From contig NZ_CADFDU010000006.1 in assembly GCF_902833045.1 (NCBI RefSeq), forward strand, positions 372,001 through 436,000: DNA of 64,000 nt. Direction: 5' to 3'. The stretch's first letter is position 1. Each line of letters opens with the position of its first letter. This document shows positions 25,595 to 34,081 of the stretch, one piece after another. Origin of the DNA: Burkholderia sp. BCC0322. Its GTDB lineage: Bacteria > Pseudomonadota > Gammaproteobacteria > Burkholderiales > Burkholderiaceae. The position numbers and the translations under genes are program-made. Under the pieces are notes generated by a model. The model searched no databases, was not told the origin of the DNA, and saw only the letters and a program-made list of their open reading frames with translations.

Positions 25595-26746
25595 TTATTT
25601 TCCGTATTGTTCGCAAATCTGGTTGATGGCGTCGACCACGCGACGCACGTCGCCTTCCGTCATCTGCGTGAAGAGCGGCAGCGTGACGGTCGACGCGCCG
25701 TACCGTTCGGCGTGGGGGAACATGCCCTCCTTGAAGCCGCGTGCACGGTACAGCGTGAAAAGATGGATCGCCGGGTAATGGATGCCCGTGCCGATGCCGC
25801 GTTCCTTCATCTGCGCCATGAACTCGGCGCGCGAGATCGTCAGCCGCTCGAGCGGCAGCGTGATCAGGAACATGTGCCAGTTGCCGTTCTCGAATTCGGC
25901 GATCGGCAGGCCGACGCCGAGCTTCACGGCCGCGCTGCCGTCGAACGCGGCGAAATAGGCGCGCGCCAGCGCGCGGCGCTGCGCGGTGAAGCGTTCGAGG
26001 TGCGGCAACTGGCCGAGGCCGACGCGTGCGGCGACGTCGGTCAGGTTGTACTTGCCGCCGAGCACGTCGCAGTCCATCCCGTCGAAGCCCGTGCGCGTGA
26101 TGCCCTGCAGCCGGTATTTCTGTGCGAGCGTGGCTTCTTCCTCGTTGTTGAGCACGAGTGCGCCGCCTTCGATCGTCGTCAGGTTCTTGTTCGCGTGAAA
26201 GCTGAACGACACGATGTCGCCGATCGCGCCGATGCGCTTGCCGTTCCACGTCGAGCCGAACGCCTGCGCCGCATCCTCGATCACGCGCAGCTTGTGCGCG
26301 CGCGCAATCGCGTACAGGCGGTCCATGTCGACCGGCAGGCCGGACAGGAACACGGGGATGATCGCCTTCGTGCGCGGCGTGATCGCCTGCTCGAGCTTGT
26401 CGAGGTCGATGTTGCGCGTGACGGGATCGATGTCGGCGAACACGGGCGTCGCGCCCGTCTCGAGGATCACGTTGCTGGTCGAGACCCACGACGCCGGCGT
26501 CGTGATCACCTCGTCGCCGGCACCGACGCCCGCGATGCGCAGGCCGATCTCGAGCGTGCAGGTGCCCGAATTGAACGCGCGGACCGGACGGCCGCCGCAG
26601 TACTCGGACAGCGCCGCTTCGAATTTCTGGCTCTGCGGGCCGGTGGTGATCCAGCCCGAGCGCAGCACTTCGACGACGCCCTGGATGGTTTCCTCATCGA
26701 TCTCGGGGCGGGTGAACGGCAGAAACGGAGCGGTAGTCTGGCTCAT
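25595..26746 (-). CDS. arnB: UDP-Ara4O aminotransferase
   Basis: 383-residue PLP-dependent aminotransferase of the DegT/DnrJ/EryC1 family that converts UDP-Ara4O to UDP-Ara4N with glutamate. The Schiff-base lysine is Lys187 (FSFHANKNLTTIEGG); the PLP phosphate loop is NSGTCTLEIGL and the Asp ligand lies in VIEDAAQAFGS. The start at 26746 gives MSQTTAPFLPFTRPEID, the usual family N-terminus; an open frame upstream to 26809 is not supported. The 134-base gap to the flippase gene upstream leaves room for a separate promoter, but I could not pick one. Confidence 0.95.
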   Translation of the reverse strand: MSQTTAPFLPFTRPEIDEETIQGVVEVLRSGWITTGPQSQKFEAALSEYCGGRPVRAFNSGTCTLEIGLRIAGVGAGDEVITTPASWVSTSNVILETGATPVFADIDPVTRNIDLDKLEQAITPRTKAIIPVFLSGLPVDMDRLYAIARAHKLRVIEDAAQAFGSTWNGKRIGAIGDIVSFSFHANKNLTTIEGGALVLNNEEEATLAQKYRLQGITRTGFDGMDCDVLGGKYNLTDVAARVGLGQLPHLERFTAQRRALARAYFAAFDGSAAVKLGVGLPIAEFENGNWHMFLITLPLERLTISRAEFMAQMKERGIGTGIHYPAIHLFTLYRARGFKEGMFPHAERYGASTVTLPLFTQMTEGDVRRVVDAINQICEQYGK

Positions 26747-26880
26747 GTACGCTTTGGCCTGTAATGGCGTGTAATAAAAGGGTCGGGCGGTCCCGACCGA
26801 AACCGGCATTAAACACCGGTTGGCGGAATCGCACCGTGATTTTTTGTAGGCGGACGCTTAACGCACGCGGCGGGGCGGGA

Positions 26881-27252
26881 TCAGCTTCGCGCGAGCACCA
26901 GCACGCCGATCAGGATGATGCCGATGCCGACGAGCCGCTGGACCGACAGCACTTCGCCGAACAGGTACCAGGCCGCGAACGCGTTGACGACGTAGCCGAG
27001 CGACAGCATCGGGTACGCGATCGACACGTCGACCCGCGACAGCCCGACGATCCAGACCACGACGCTCAGCACGTAGCAGCCGAGGCCGCCGATGATCGGC
27101 AGTTGGGTCGCGATCTTCAGGCCGACCGGGATGATGTTCGCACGGCTGAATTCGAAGTGTCCAACGGCGTTGACGCCGGCTTTCAGCAGAAGTTGCGCAC
27201 AGGCGTTGAGCATCACGCCGGTGATGATGCAGACGAACGAAACGGGATTCAT
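26881..27252 (-). CDS. Small EamA/SMR-type membrane protein, probable Ara4N-lipid flippase subunit
   Basis: 123-residue protein with four transmembrane helices (about 4-22, 48-67, 76-95 and 100-120) of the small multidrug resistance/EamA kind. Helices contain VCIITGVMLNACAQLLLKAG and YPMLSLGYVVNAFAAWYLFGE, both typical of ArnE/ArnF. In enterobacteria ArnE and ArnF together are thought to flip undecaprenyl-phosphate-Ara4N to the periplasm. Only one such gene is here, so it may work as a homodimer or with a distant partner. It starts 13 bases after arnT and lies inside the arn cluster, which supports the role; direct evidence is absent. Confidence 0.82.
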   Translation of the reverse strand: MNPVSFVCIITGVMLNACAQLLLKAGVNAVGHFEFSRANIIPVGLKIATQLPIIGGLGCYVLSVVVWIVGLSRVDVSIAYPMLSLGYVVNAFAAWYLFGEVLSVQRLVGIGIILIGVLVLARS

Positions 27253-27265
27253 GCGGCAGGCGTCC

Positions 27266-28942
27266 TTACGATTGCGGTTTCTCGACGATCACGCGGCGGT
27301 TGTCGCGCGCAATCACGCGCATCGGCACGCCTTGCTTGACCAGGGCGTCGTACTGGCCGGGCGGCATGATCGCGAGCGCATGGGTTTCCTGGTTCCAGCG
27401 CTTGATCCACTCGTCGACGGTCGGAATCCACTTGTTCGGCTCCATCGAGATCCCGAACGCGAGCTCGTCCTGGCGCTGGACCATGATCGTCGTGTGACCC
27501 ATGTAGAACGGGAATGTGTGATCGAGCATCTCGATCGAGTAGAACGGCGTATCGGCCGGCAGTTTCGCCAGTTCGGCGCGCACCGTTGGCGCGAGCAGCG
27601 CGCCCGAGCTGTAGCGGCCGAATTCATCGTGACCGGTGCCGCCGATCGTGCCGAACGCGAGCCAGGCGGCGCCAAATGCGGCGAGCGCGGCGGCGACGCC
27701 CGTGCGGCGGTTCAGCCATGCGGCCGCGAGCGTCAGCACGGCTGCGACCGCGAGGCCCGCGTACAGCCACATCTGGAACGCACGGTACAGCGCGTTCGGC
27801 GTGCGGGCGTCGCCCTGGTATGCGAGGAAGATGATCCCGAACGCCGCGACGACGAGGAACACGAGGTAGCCGAGCAGGTGGCGGCGGAACCGGTCGGCGC
27901 TCATCAGCGGCAGGTACGCGCCGATGACGAGCGCGAGCGCCGGCGCGACCGGCAGCACGTACGAGATCAGCTTCGAATGCGATGCGCTGAAGAACAGGAA
28001 GATGAATGCGCTCCAGATCAGCAGCACGAGCATCGGCGAGAAACCGTTCGGCTGGCGCGGCATCCGCAGTGCGTGGCGCAGGCTCTGCCACGCGACCGAC
28101 AGCCACGGCAGGAAGCCGACCAGGAGTACGGGCACGAAGTAGTAGAGCGGGCCCGGGCGGTTCTGTTCCGGGGTCAGGTAGCGGCGGAACTGCTGGACGA
28201 TGAAGAAGAAGTTGAAGAACTCGGGGTTGCGCTGCTGGACGAGCACGAACCACGGCGTGACGATCGCGAAGAAGATCACGAGGCCGCTCACCAGGTACAG
28301 GCGCTTCCAGAGCGCCCAGTCGCGTGCGATCAGCGTATAGAGCACGAGCACGGCGCCGGGCAGGATCAGGCCGACGAGGCCCTTCGACAGCACCGCGAAC
28401 GCCATCGCGGCCCAGCATGCCCACATCCAGCCGCGCGCCGCGGCCGGGCGCAGCCCGGGCCGCTGCGCGAGCAGCAGCGAGCACAGCGACAGCGACATCC
28501 AGAACGCGAGCCCCATGTCGAGCGCGTTGAAGTGACCCATCAGGTTCCAGTAAGGCGACGACGCGAGCACGACGGCGGCGAGGAAGCCCGACAGCGGGTT
28601 GAACAGGCGCGCGCCGGTGTAGCCGACCAGCAGGATGCCGGCGAAGCTCGCGACGGCCGTGTAGAGGCGCGCCTGCCATTCGCCGATGCCGAACCACGCG
28701 AACGTGAGTGCGTTCAGCCAGGTCTGCAGCGGCGGTTTCTCGAAATACTTGTAGCCGTTGTAGCGCGGCGTGATCCAGTCGCCGGTGACGAACATCTCGC
28801 GCGCCATTTCCGCGTAGCGGCCTTCGTCGCTCGGGATCAGGTGGCGCAGCCCGAGCGGCGCGAACCAGACGATCGCGAGTGCGACGACGAGAAGGACGAG
28901 CGTGATGCGATTGAGCGGTAGCCTCGACGGCGTATCGTTCAT
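27266..28942 (-). CDS. arnT: Lipid A Ara4N transferase (GT39/GT83-type)
   Basis: 558-residue polytopic inner-membrane transferase that moves Ara4N from undecaprenyl phosphate to lipid A in the periplasm, lowering negative charge and giving resistance to cationic peptides and polymyxins. The first periplasmic loop has the family acidic motif PSDEGRYAEMAREM (Asp39-Glu40), followed by GYKYFEKPPLQTWLNAL. About twelve hydrophobic helices fill residues 12-430, then a periplasmic C-terminal domain (VRAELAKLPADTPFYSIEML). Its gene leads the arn cluster in the direction of transcription, 124 bases after the Mth938-like gene. Confidence 0.93.
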   Translation of the reverse strand: MNDTPSRLPLNRITLVLLVVALAIVWFAPLGLRHLIPSDEGRYAEMAREMFVTGDWITPRYNGYKYFEKPPLQTWLNALTFAWFGIGEWQARLYTAVASFAGILLVGYTGARLFNPLSGFLAAVVLASSPYWNLMGHFNALDMGLAFWMSLSLCSLLLAQRPGLRPAAARGWMWACWAAMAFAVLSKGLVGLILPGAVLVLYTLIARDWALWKRLYLVSGLVIFFAIVTPWFVLVQQRNPEFFNFFFIVQQFRRYLTPEQNRPGPLYYFVPVLLVGFLPWLSVAWQSLRHALRMPRQPNGFSPMLVLLIWSAFIFLFFSASHSKLISYVLPVAPALALVIGAYLPLMSADRFRRHLLGYLVFLVVAAFGIIFLAYQGDARTPNALYRAFQMWLYAGLAVAAVLTLAAAWLNRRTGVAAALAAFGAAWLAFGTIGGTGHDEFGRYSSGALLAPTVRAELAKLPADTPFYSIEMLDHTFPFYMGHTTIMVQRQDELAFGISMEPNKWIPTVDEWIKRWNQETHALAIMPPGQYDALVKQGVPMRVIARDNRRVIVEKPQS

Positions 28943-29066
28943 GGATTTTCAGCCTGTTGGTTATTGTGACGGGCCGCCGGCGGGTTGCGCCGGCGGCGGG
29001 CGGCCGGGCCGGGCCGATCCGGGGGATCGACCCGCTGAGCCGGCCCGAGTTTTACCGCATCGGGGA

Positions 29067-29441
29067 TTAACGTTCAATTAAGAGCGCGGCGGCGACTTTG
29101 CGGCCCTCGGCCATCAGGATGTTGTAGGTCCGGCAGGCGGCCTGGAAATCCATCGTCTCGACGCCGATCCGCTTGGCCGTGAGCGCCGCGACGAGCCGCG
29201 GGTGCGGGAAGCGCAGCCGCGCGCCGCTGCCGAAGATCACGAGTTCGGGCGTCGGGTCGAGCAGCATCGCGAAATGCTCGGGCGCGAGCGCGTCGAACGA
29301 CGACACGGGCCATGCCTGGACCGGCGCGCCGGGCAGTACGATGACGCTCGTTTCGTGGCGTTCGAGATTGACGTCGACATAATCGGGGCCGTAGCCGGTG
29401 ACGGTATTGAGCGCGCCGCTCGTGTCCTGGTGCAGTTTCAA
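29067..29441 (-). CDS. Mth938/DUF498-domain protein
   Basis: 124-residue small cytoplasmic protein of the Mth938-like (DUF498, NDUFAF3-related) family. Landmarks are NTVTGYGPDYVDVNL at the N-terminus, ELVIFGSGARLRFPHPRL, the LTAKRIGVETMDFQAACRTYNIL stretch and EGRKVAAALL near the end. The mitochondrial relative NDUFAF3 helps complex I assembly; the bacterial role is open. The family's N-terminus (M)KLHQDTSGALN needs a TTG start at 29441, with GGAA upstream; an open frame to 29564 would add 41 residues of low-quality sequence. It lies upstream of arnT on the same strand; functional connection is not evident. Confidence 0.85.
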   Translation of the reverse strand: MKLHQDTSGALNTVTGYGPDYVDVNLERHETSVIVLPGAPVQAWPVSSFDALAPEHFAMLLDPTPELVIFGSGARLRFPHPRLVAALTAKRIGVETMDFQAACRTYNILMAEGRKVAAALLIER

Positions 29442-29755
29442 ATCGGTATTCCGCGGTTCCGTAGGGGAATGTATCGCAGGGCCACACGGGCCCGGACGGC
29501 CGGTTTCGCTCGCCCGAGCACGCGGGACGCCTGACGGCGCGGGCCCGGCGCGGCTATGGTGCATTGCGAAAGTCGGCCAAAATCCGCTAAATTATAACTT
29601 TTTGGTCGCCCCCGGGCGCCACTTGCGTCGCGCGTCGCCACAAGCCGCGCCCGACCGCCCGCTTTTTCCCAGTCTAGACAGCGCGCACAGACCGGCCGCT
29701 TTCCAGTTTTGATCCCGTCCCCCGGCCGCAAGGCCAACCCAGGAACCGTGTCGTC
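29442..29755. other. Divergent spacer before the alaA-like gene
   Basis: 314 bases without a gene between the divergent Mth938-like and alaA-like genes. A possible plus-strand promoter for the aminotransferase is TTGCGA (29564-29569), an 18-base spacer and TAAATT (29588-29593). An AT-rich ATTATAACTTTTT segment (29591-29603) is the only low-GC patch. Confidence 0.4.
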
Positions 29756-30994
29756 GTGAAACCGATTCAGAAGTCGAACAAGCTGCTCAACGTCTGCTAC
29801 GACATCCGTGGCCCGGTGCTCGAGCACGCGAAGCGCCTCGAGGAAGAAGGCCACCGCATCATCAAGCTGAACATCGGCAATCTCGCGCCGTTCGGTTTCG
29901 ACGCGCCGGACGAAATCATCCAGGACATGATCCGCAACCTGCCGACGTCGTCCGGCTATTCGGATTCGAAGGGCGTGTTCTCGGCGCGCAAGGCCGTGAT
30001 GCACTACACGCAGGAAAAGGGCGTCGTGGGCGTCGGCCTCGACGACATCTACATCGGCAACGGCGCATCCGAGCTGATCGTGATGGCGACCCAGGCGCTG
30101 CTGAACGACGGCGACGAAGTGCTGCTGCCCGCGCCCGACTACCCGCTGTGGACGGCGGCGGTCAGCCTGTCGGGCGGCACGCCGGTGCACTACATCTGCG
30201 ACGAGCAGAACGCGTGGATGCCCGATCTCGACGACATCCGCCGCAAGATCACGCCGAACACGAAGGCGATCGTCGTGATCAACCCGAACAACCCGACGGG
30301 CGCGCTTTATTCGGACGAATTGCTGCTCGAGCTGCTCGAGATCGCTCGCCAGCACGGGCTGATCGTGTTCGCCGACGAGGTGTACGACAAGATCGTCTAC
30401 GACGGCCTCGAGCACACGGCGCTGGGTTCGCTGTCGGAGGACGTGATCACCGTCACGTTCAACAGTCTGTCGAAGAGCTATCGATCGTGCGGCTACCGCG
30501 CGGGCTGGATGGCCGTGTCGGGCCTCGGCGGCGACAACCGCCGGCGCGCGAAGGATTATCTCGAGGGGCTCGGCATCCTGTCGTCGATGCGCCTGTGCGC
30601 GAACGTGCCCGGGCAGTTCGCGATCCAGACGGCGCTCGGCGGCTACCAGAGCATCAACGAGCTGATCGTGCCGAGCGGGCGCCTGTACAAGCAGCGCGAG
30701 CTCGCGTACGACATGCTCACGTCGATCCCGGGCGTGACCTGCGTGAAGCCGCAGGCCGCGCTGTACATGTTCCCGCGCCTCGACCCGAAGCTTTATCCGA
30801 TCCAGAACGACCAGCAGTTCATTCTCGACCTGCTGCTCGAGGAGCGCGTATTGCTCGTACAGGGCACGGGCTTCAACTGGACGACGCCGGATCACTTCCG
30901 CGTGGTCTTCCTGCCGAACCTCGACGACCTGACCGATTCGATCAACCGGATCGCACGCTTCCTCGACGGCTACCGCAAGCGCCATTCGGCCTGA
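29756..30994 (+). CDS. alaA: Pyridoxal phosphate-dependent aminotransferase, AlaA-like
   Basis: 412-residue fold-type I aminotransferase, close to AlaA (glutamate-pyruvate transaminase) of proteobacteria. The PLP lysine is in TFNSLSKSYRSCGYRAGW; NPNNPTGALYS carries the conserved Asn, and GIGNGASELIVMATQ-type residues (YIGNGASEL) form the phosphate loop. It starts with GTG 29756. It is 52 bases ahead of hom and thrC, so it may supply an amino-group step to the aspartate/threonine branch, a set often conserved in Burkholderia. Exact substrate is inferred from family resemblance. Confidence 0.9.
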   Translation: MKPIQKSNKLLNVCYDIRGPVLEHAKRLEEEGHRIIKLNIGNLAPFGFDAPDEIIQDMIRNLPTSSGYSDSKGVFSARKAVMHYTQEKGVVGVGLDDIYIGNGASELIVMATQALLNDGDEVLLPAPDYPLWTAAVSLSGGTPVHYICDEQNAWMPDLDDIRRKITPNTKAIVVINPNNPTGALYSDELLLELLEIARQHGLIVFADEVYDKIVYDGLEHTALGSLSEDVITVTFNSLSKSYRSCGYRAGWMAVSGLGGDNRRRAKDYLEGLGILSSMRLCANVPGQFAIQTALGGYQSINELIVPSGRLYKQRELAYDMLTSIPGVTCVKPQAALYMFPRLDPKLYPIQNDQQFILDLLLEERVLLVQGTGFNWTTPDHFRVVFLPNLDDLTDSINRIARFLDGYRKRHSA

Positions 30995-31046
30995 GCGGCA
31001 GAACCACACGGTACTCACTACTTCTTACTCAGCGATCACACGCAGC

Positions 31047-32375
31047 ATGGAACCGATCAAAGTTGGCCTGTTGGGCTTCGGCACGGTGGGCAGCGGCACC
31101 TTCACGGTGCTGGGCCGCAACCAGGAAGAAATCAAGCGACGCGCGGGGCGCGGCATCGAGGTGACGCGCATTGCGGTGCGCAACCCGGCCAAGGCGCTGG
31201 CTGCGCTCGGCGGCAACGCCGGCGACGCGCAGATCACCGACGATTTCAACGCAGTCGTCGATGATCCGTCGATCGCGATCATCGCCGAGATGATCGGCGG
31301 CACGGGCATCGCACGCGAGCTCGTGCTGCGCGCGATCGCGAACGGCAAGCACGTCGTGACGGCCAACAAGGCGCTGCTCGCGGTGCACGGCACCGAGATT
31401 TTCGAGGCCGCGCGCGCGAAGGGCGTGATGGTCGCGTTCGAGGCGGCCGTCGCCGGCGGCATCCCGATCATCAAGGCGCTGCGCGAAGGCCTGACCGCTA
31501 ACCGCATCCAGTACATCGCCGGCATCATCAACGGCACGACCAACTACATCCTGTCGGAAATGCGCGATCGCGGGCTCGACTTCGCGACCGCGCTGAAGGC
31601 CGCGCAGGCGCTCGGCTACGCGGAAGCCGATCCGACCTTCGACATCGAAGGCGTCGACGCCGCGCACAAGGCGACGATCATGAGCGCGATCGCGTTCGGC
31701 GTGCCGGTGCAGTTCGAGCGCGCGTACGTGGAGGGCATCAGCAAGCTCGACGCAACCGACATCCGCTACGCGGAAGAACTCGGCTACCGGATCAAGCTGC
31801 TCGGCATCACGCGCCGCACCGAGCGCGGCATCGAGCTGCGCGTGCACCCGACGCTGATTCCGGAGAAGCGCCTGCTCGCGAACGTCGAGGGCGCGATGAA
31901 CGCGGTCGTCGTGCACGGCGACGCGGTCGGCACGACGCTGTACTACGGCAAGGGCGCGGGCGCGGAGCCGACCGCGTCGGCGGTCGTCGCGGATCTCGTC
32001 GACGTCACGCGCCTGCACACGGCCGACCCCGAGCATCGCGTGCCGCACCTCGCGTTCCAGCCCGACAGCCTGTCGAACACGCCGATCCTGCCGATCGAGG
32101 AAGTCACGAGCGGCTACTACCTGCGCCTGCGGGTGGCCGACCAGACGGGCGTGCTCGCCAACATCACGCGCATCCTCGCCGAATCGGGCATCTCGATCGA
32201 CGCGCTGCTGCAGAAGGAATCGGAGCAGATCGACGGCGCGAACGGCGAGACCGACATCATCCTGATCACGCACGAGACGCTCGAGAAGAGCGTCAACACG
32301 GCGATCGCGCAAATCGAGAGCCTCGCGACGGTCGTGTCGAAGGTGACGAAGCTGCGCATGGAAGCGCTGAACTGA
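31047..32375 (+). CDS. hom: Homoserine dehydrogenase
   Basis: 442-residue enzyme that reduces aspartate semialdehyde to homoserine, the branch point to threonine and methionine. The nucleotide motif is GLLGFGTVGSGTF at the N-terminus; NKALLAVHG and the catalytic-domain stretch AGIINGTTNYILSEM, then EADPTFDIEGVDAAHK, are family signatures. A C-terminal ACT domain (about 355-435, YYLRLRVADQTGVLANITRIL) suggests feedback control by threonine. It is monofunctional, without an aspartokinase domain. thrC follows 12 bases later. Confidence 0.97.
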   Translation: MEPIKVGLLGFGTVGSGTFTVLGRNQEEIKRRAGRGIEVTRIAVRNPAKALAALGGNAGDAQITDDFNAVVDDPSIAIIAEMIGGTGIARELVLRAIANGKHVVTANKALLAVHGTEIFEAARAKGVMVAFEAAVAGGIPIIKALREGLTANRIQYIAGIINGTTNYILSEMRDRGLDFATALKAAQALGYAEADPTFDIEGVDAAHKATIMSAIAFGVPVQFERAYVEGISKLDATDIRYAEELGYRIKLLGITRRTERGIELRVHPTLIPEKRLLANVEGAMNAVVVHGDAVGTTLYYGKGAGAEPTASAVVADLVDVTRLHTADPEHRVPHLAFQPDSLSNTPILPIEEVTSGYYLRLRVADQTGVLANITRILAESGISIDALLQKESEQIDGANGETDIILITHETLEKSVNTAIAQIESLATVVSKVTKLRMEALN

Positions 32376-32387
32376 GCTGAGGACGAC

Positions 32388-33839
32388 ATGAACTACATCT
32401 CCACGCGCGGCGCCGGTATCGGCGAGCGCCACACGTTCTCCGACATCCTGCTCGGCGGTCTCGCGAAGGACGGCGGGCTCTACCTGCCGGCCGAGTATCC
32501 GAAGGTGTCCGCCGACGAGCTCGCGCGCTGGCGCACGCTGCCGTACGCGGATCTCGCGTTCGAGATCCTGTCGAAGTTCTGCGACGACGTGCCGGCCGAC
32601 GACCTGCACGCGATCACGCGCCGCACGTACACGGCCGACGTTTACCGCAACACGCGTCATGGCGAGAACGCGTCCGACATCACGCCGCTGAAGACGCTCG
32701 GCACCGAGCACGGCGCGCCGATCTCGCTGCTCGAACTGTCGAACGGCCCGACGCTCGCGTTCAAGGACATGGCGATGCAGCTGCTCGGCAACCTGTTCGA
32801 GTACACGCTCGCGAAGCACGGGCAGACGCTGAACATTCTTGGTGCGACGTCCGGCGACACCGGCAGCGCGGCCGAATACGCGATGCGCGGCAAGGCCGGC
32901 GTGCGCGTGTTCATGCTGTCGCCCCACAAGAAGATGAGCGCGTTCCAGACGGCCCAGATGTTCAGCCTGCAGGATCCGAACATCTTCAACCTCGCGGTCG
33001 AGGGCGTGTTCGACGATTGCCAGGACATCGTGAAGGCCGTGTCGAACGATCACGCGTTCAAGGCGCAGCAGAAGATCGGCACGGTCAACTCGATCAACTG
33101 GGCGCGCGTCGTCGCGCAGGTCGTGTACTACTTCAAGGGCTATTTCGCGGCTACGCAATCCAACGACGAGCGCGTGTCGTTCACGGTGCCGTCGGGCAAC
33201 TTCGGCAATGTCTGCGCAGGCCACATCGCGCGGATGATGGGGCTGCCGATCGCGAAGCTCGTGGTCGCGACCAACGAGAACGACGTGCTCGACGAGTTCT
33301 TCCGCACGGGCGCGTATCGCGTGCGCAGCGCCGAGAACACCTATCACACGAGCAGCCCGAGCATGGACATCTCGAAGGCATCGAACTTCGAGCGTTTCGT
33401 GTTCGACCTGCTCGGCCGCGATCCGGCGCGCGTGATGCAGCTGTTCCGCGACGTCGAGGAGAAGGGCGGTTTCGATCTCGCGGAGAGCGGCGATTTCTCG
33501 CGCGTCGCCGAGTTCGGTTTCGTGTCGGGCCGCAGCAGCCATACCGACCGCATCGCGACGATTCGCGACGTGTTCTCGCGCTACGACACGATGATCGATA
33601 CGCACACGGCCGACGGCGTGAAGGTCGCGCGCGAGCATCTCGACGCAGGCGTGCCGATGGTCGTGCTCGAGACCGCGCAGCCGATCAAGTTCGGCGAGAC
33701 GATTCGCGAAGCACTCGATCGCGAAGCCGAGCGTCCGGCTGCATTCGACGGGCTCGAGGCGCTGCCGCAGCGTTTCGAGGTCGTGAAGGCCGACGCGCAG
33801 CAGGTGAAGGACTTCATCGCCGCCCATACGGGCGCATGA
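32388..33839 (+). CDS. thrC: Threonine synthase
   Basis: 483-residue PLP enzyme that converts O-phosphohomoserine to threonine. The PLP lysine lies in SNGPTLAFKDMAMQLLGN, the phosphate-binding loop is GATSGDTGSAAEYA, and VPSGNFGNVCAGHIARMMGLPI is the conserved lid region. The length and the N-terminal YISTRGAG start fit the gammaproteobacterial/fungal-type subgroup (about 430-520 residues). Second gene of hom-thrC; a hairpin with T-rich tail follows at 33874. Confidence 0.97.
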   Translation: MNYISTRGAGIGERHTFSDILLGGLAKDGGLYLPAEYPKVSADELARWRTLPYADLAFEILSKFCDDVPADDLHAITRRTYTADVYRNTRHGENASDITPLKTLGTEHGAPISLLELSNGPTLAFKDMAMQLLGNLFEYTLAKHGQTLNILGATSGDTGSAAEYAMRGKAGVRVFMLSPHKKMSAFQTAQMFSLQDPNIFNLAVEGVFDDCQDIVKAVSNDHAFKAQQKIGTVNSINWARVVAQVVYYFKGYFAATQSNDERVSFTVPSGNFGNVCAGHIARMMGLPIAKLVVATNENDVLDEFFRTGAYRVRSAENTYHTSSPSMDISKASNFERFVFDLLGRDPARVMQLFRDVEEKGGFDLAESGDFSRVAEFGFVSGRSSHTDRIATIRDVFSRYDTMIDTHTADGVKVAREHLDAGVPMVVLETAQPIKFGETIREALDREAERPAAFDGLEALPQRFEVVKADAQQVKDFIAAHTGA

Positions 33840-33873
33840 CGCACGGCCGGGCCGCGGGCCCGGCTGCGCAGGA

Positions 33874-33922
33874 CGGCCGGAATGCCGATTCGTCGAACGG
33901 ATCGGGGTTCCGGCCGTTTCGT
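33874..33922 (+). terminator. Probable terminator after thrC
   Basis: 9-bp perfect stem CGGCCGGAA / TTCCGGCCG (33874-33882, 33908-33916) with a long 25-base loop, followed by TTTCGTTT. The T run is interrupted, so strength is uncertain. Confidence 0.55.
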
Positions 33923-34081
33923 TTGGCGGCGCCGCGCGGCGACCGCCGCATTGCACCCGAAACAAGTGCCAGACCTGGGCGTTCGCGCCGATCACAGTTT
34001 CCGCATGTCGGCCATATCGCGCGCCCGTGCGACGGCGTCGCTACAATGACGGTTTGAATCCAACGATCCCCGATTCCATCG

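Noticed and set aside
31029-33995. 988-codon open frame on the minus strand opposite hom and thrC
   Set aside because: It is fully antisense to two certain genes, is Arg/His/Asp-rich, and shows no domain. Long antisense frames are normal in GC-rich DNA with strong third-position bias.
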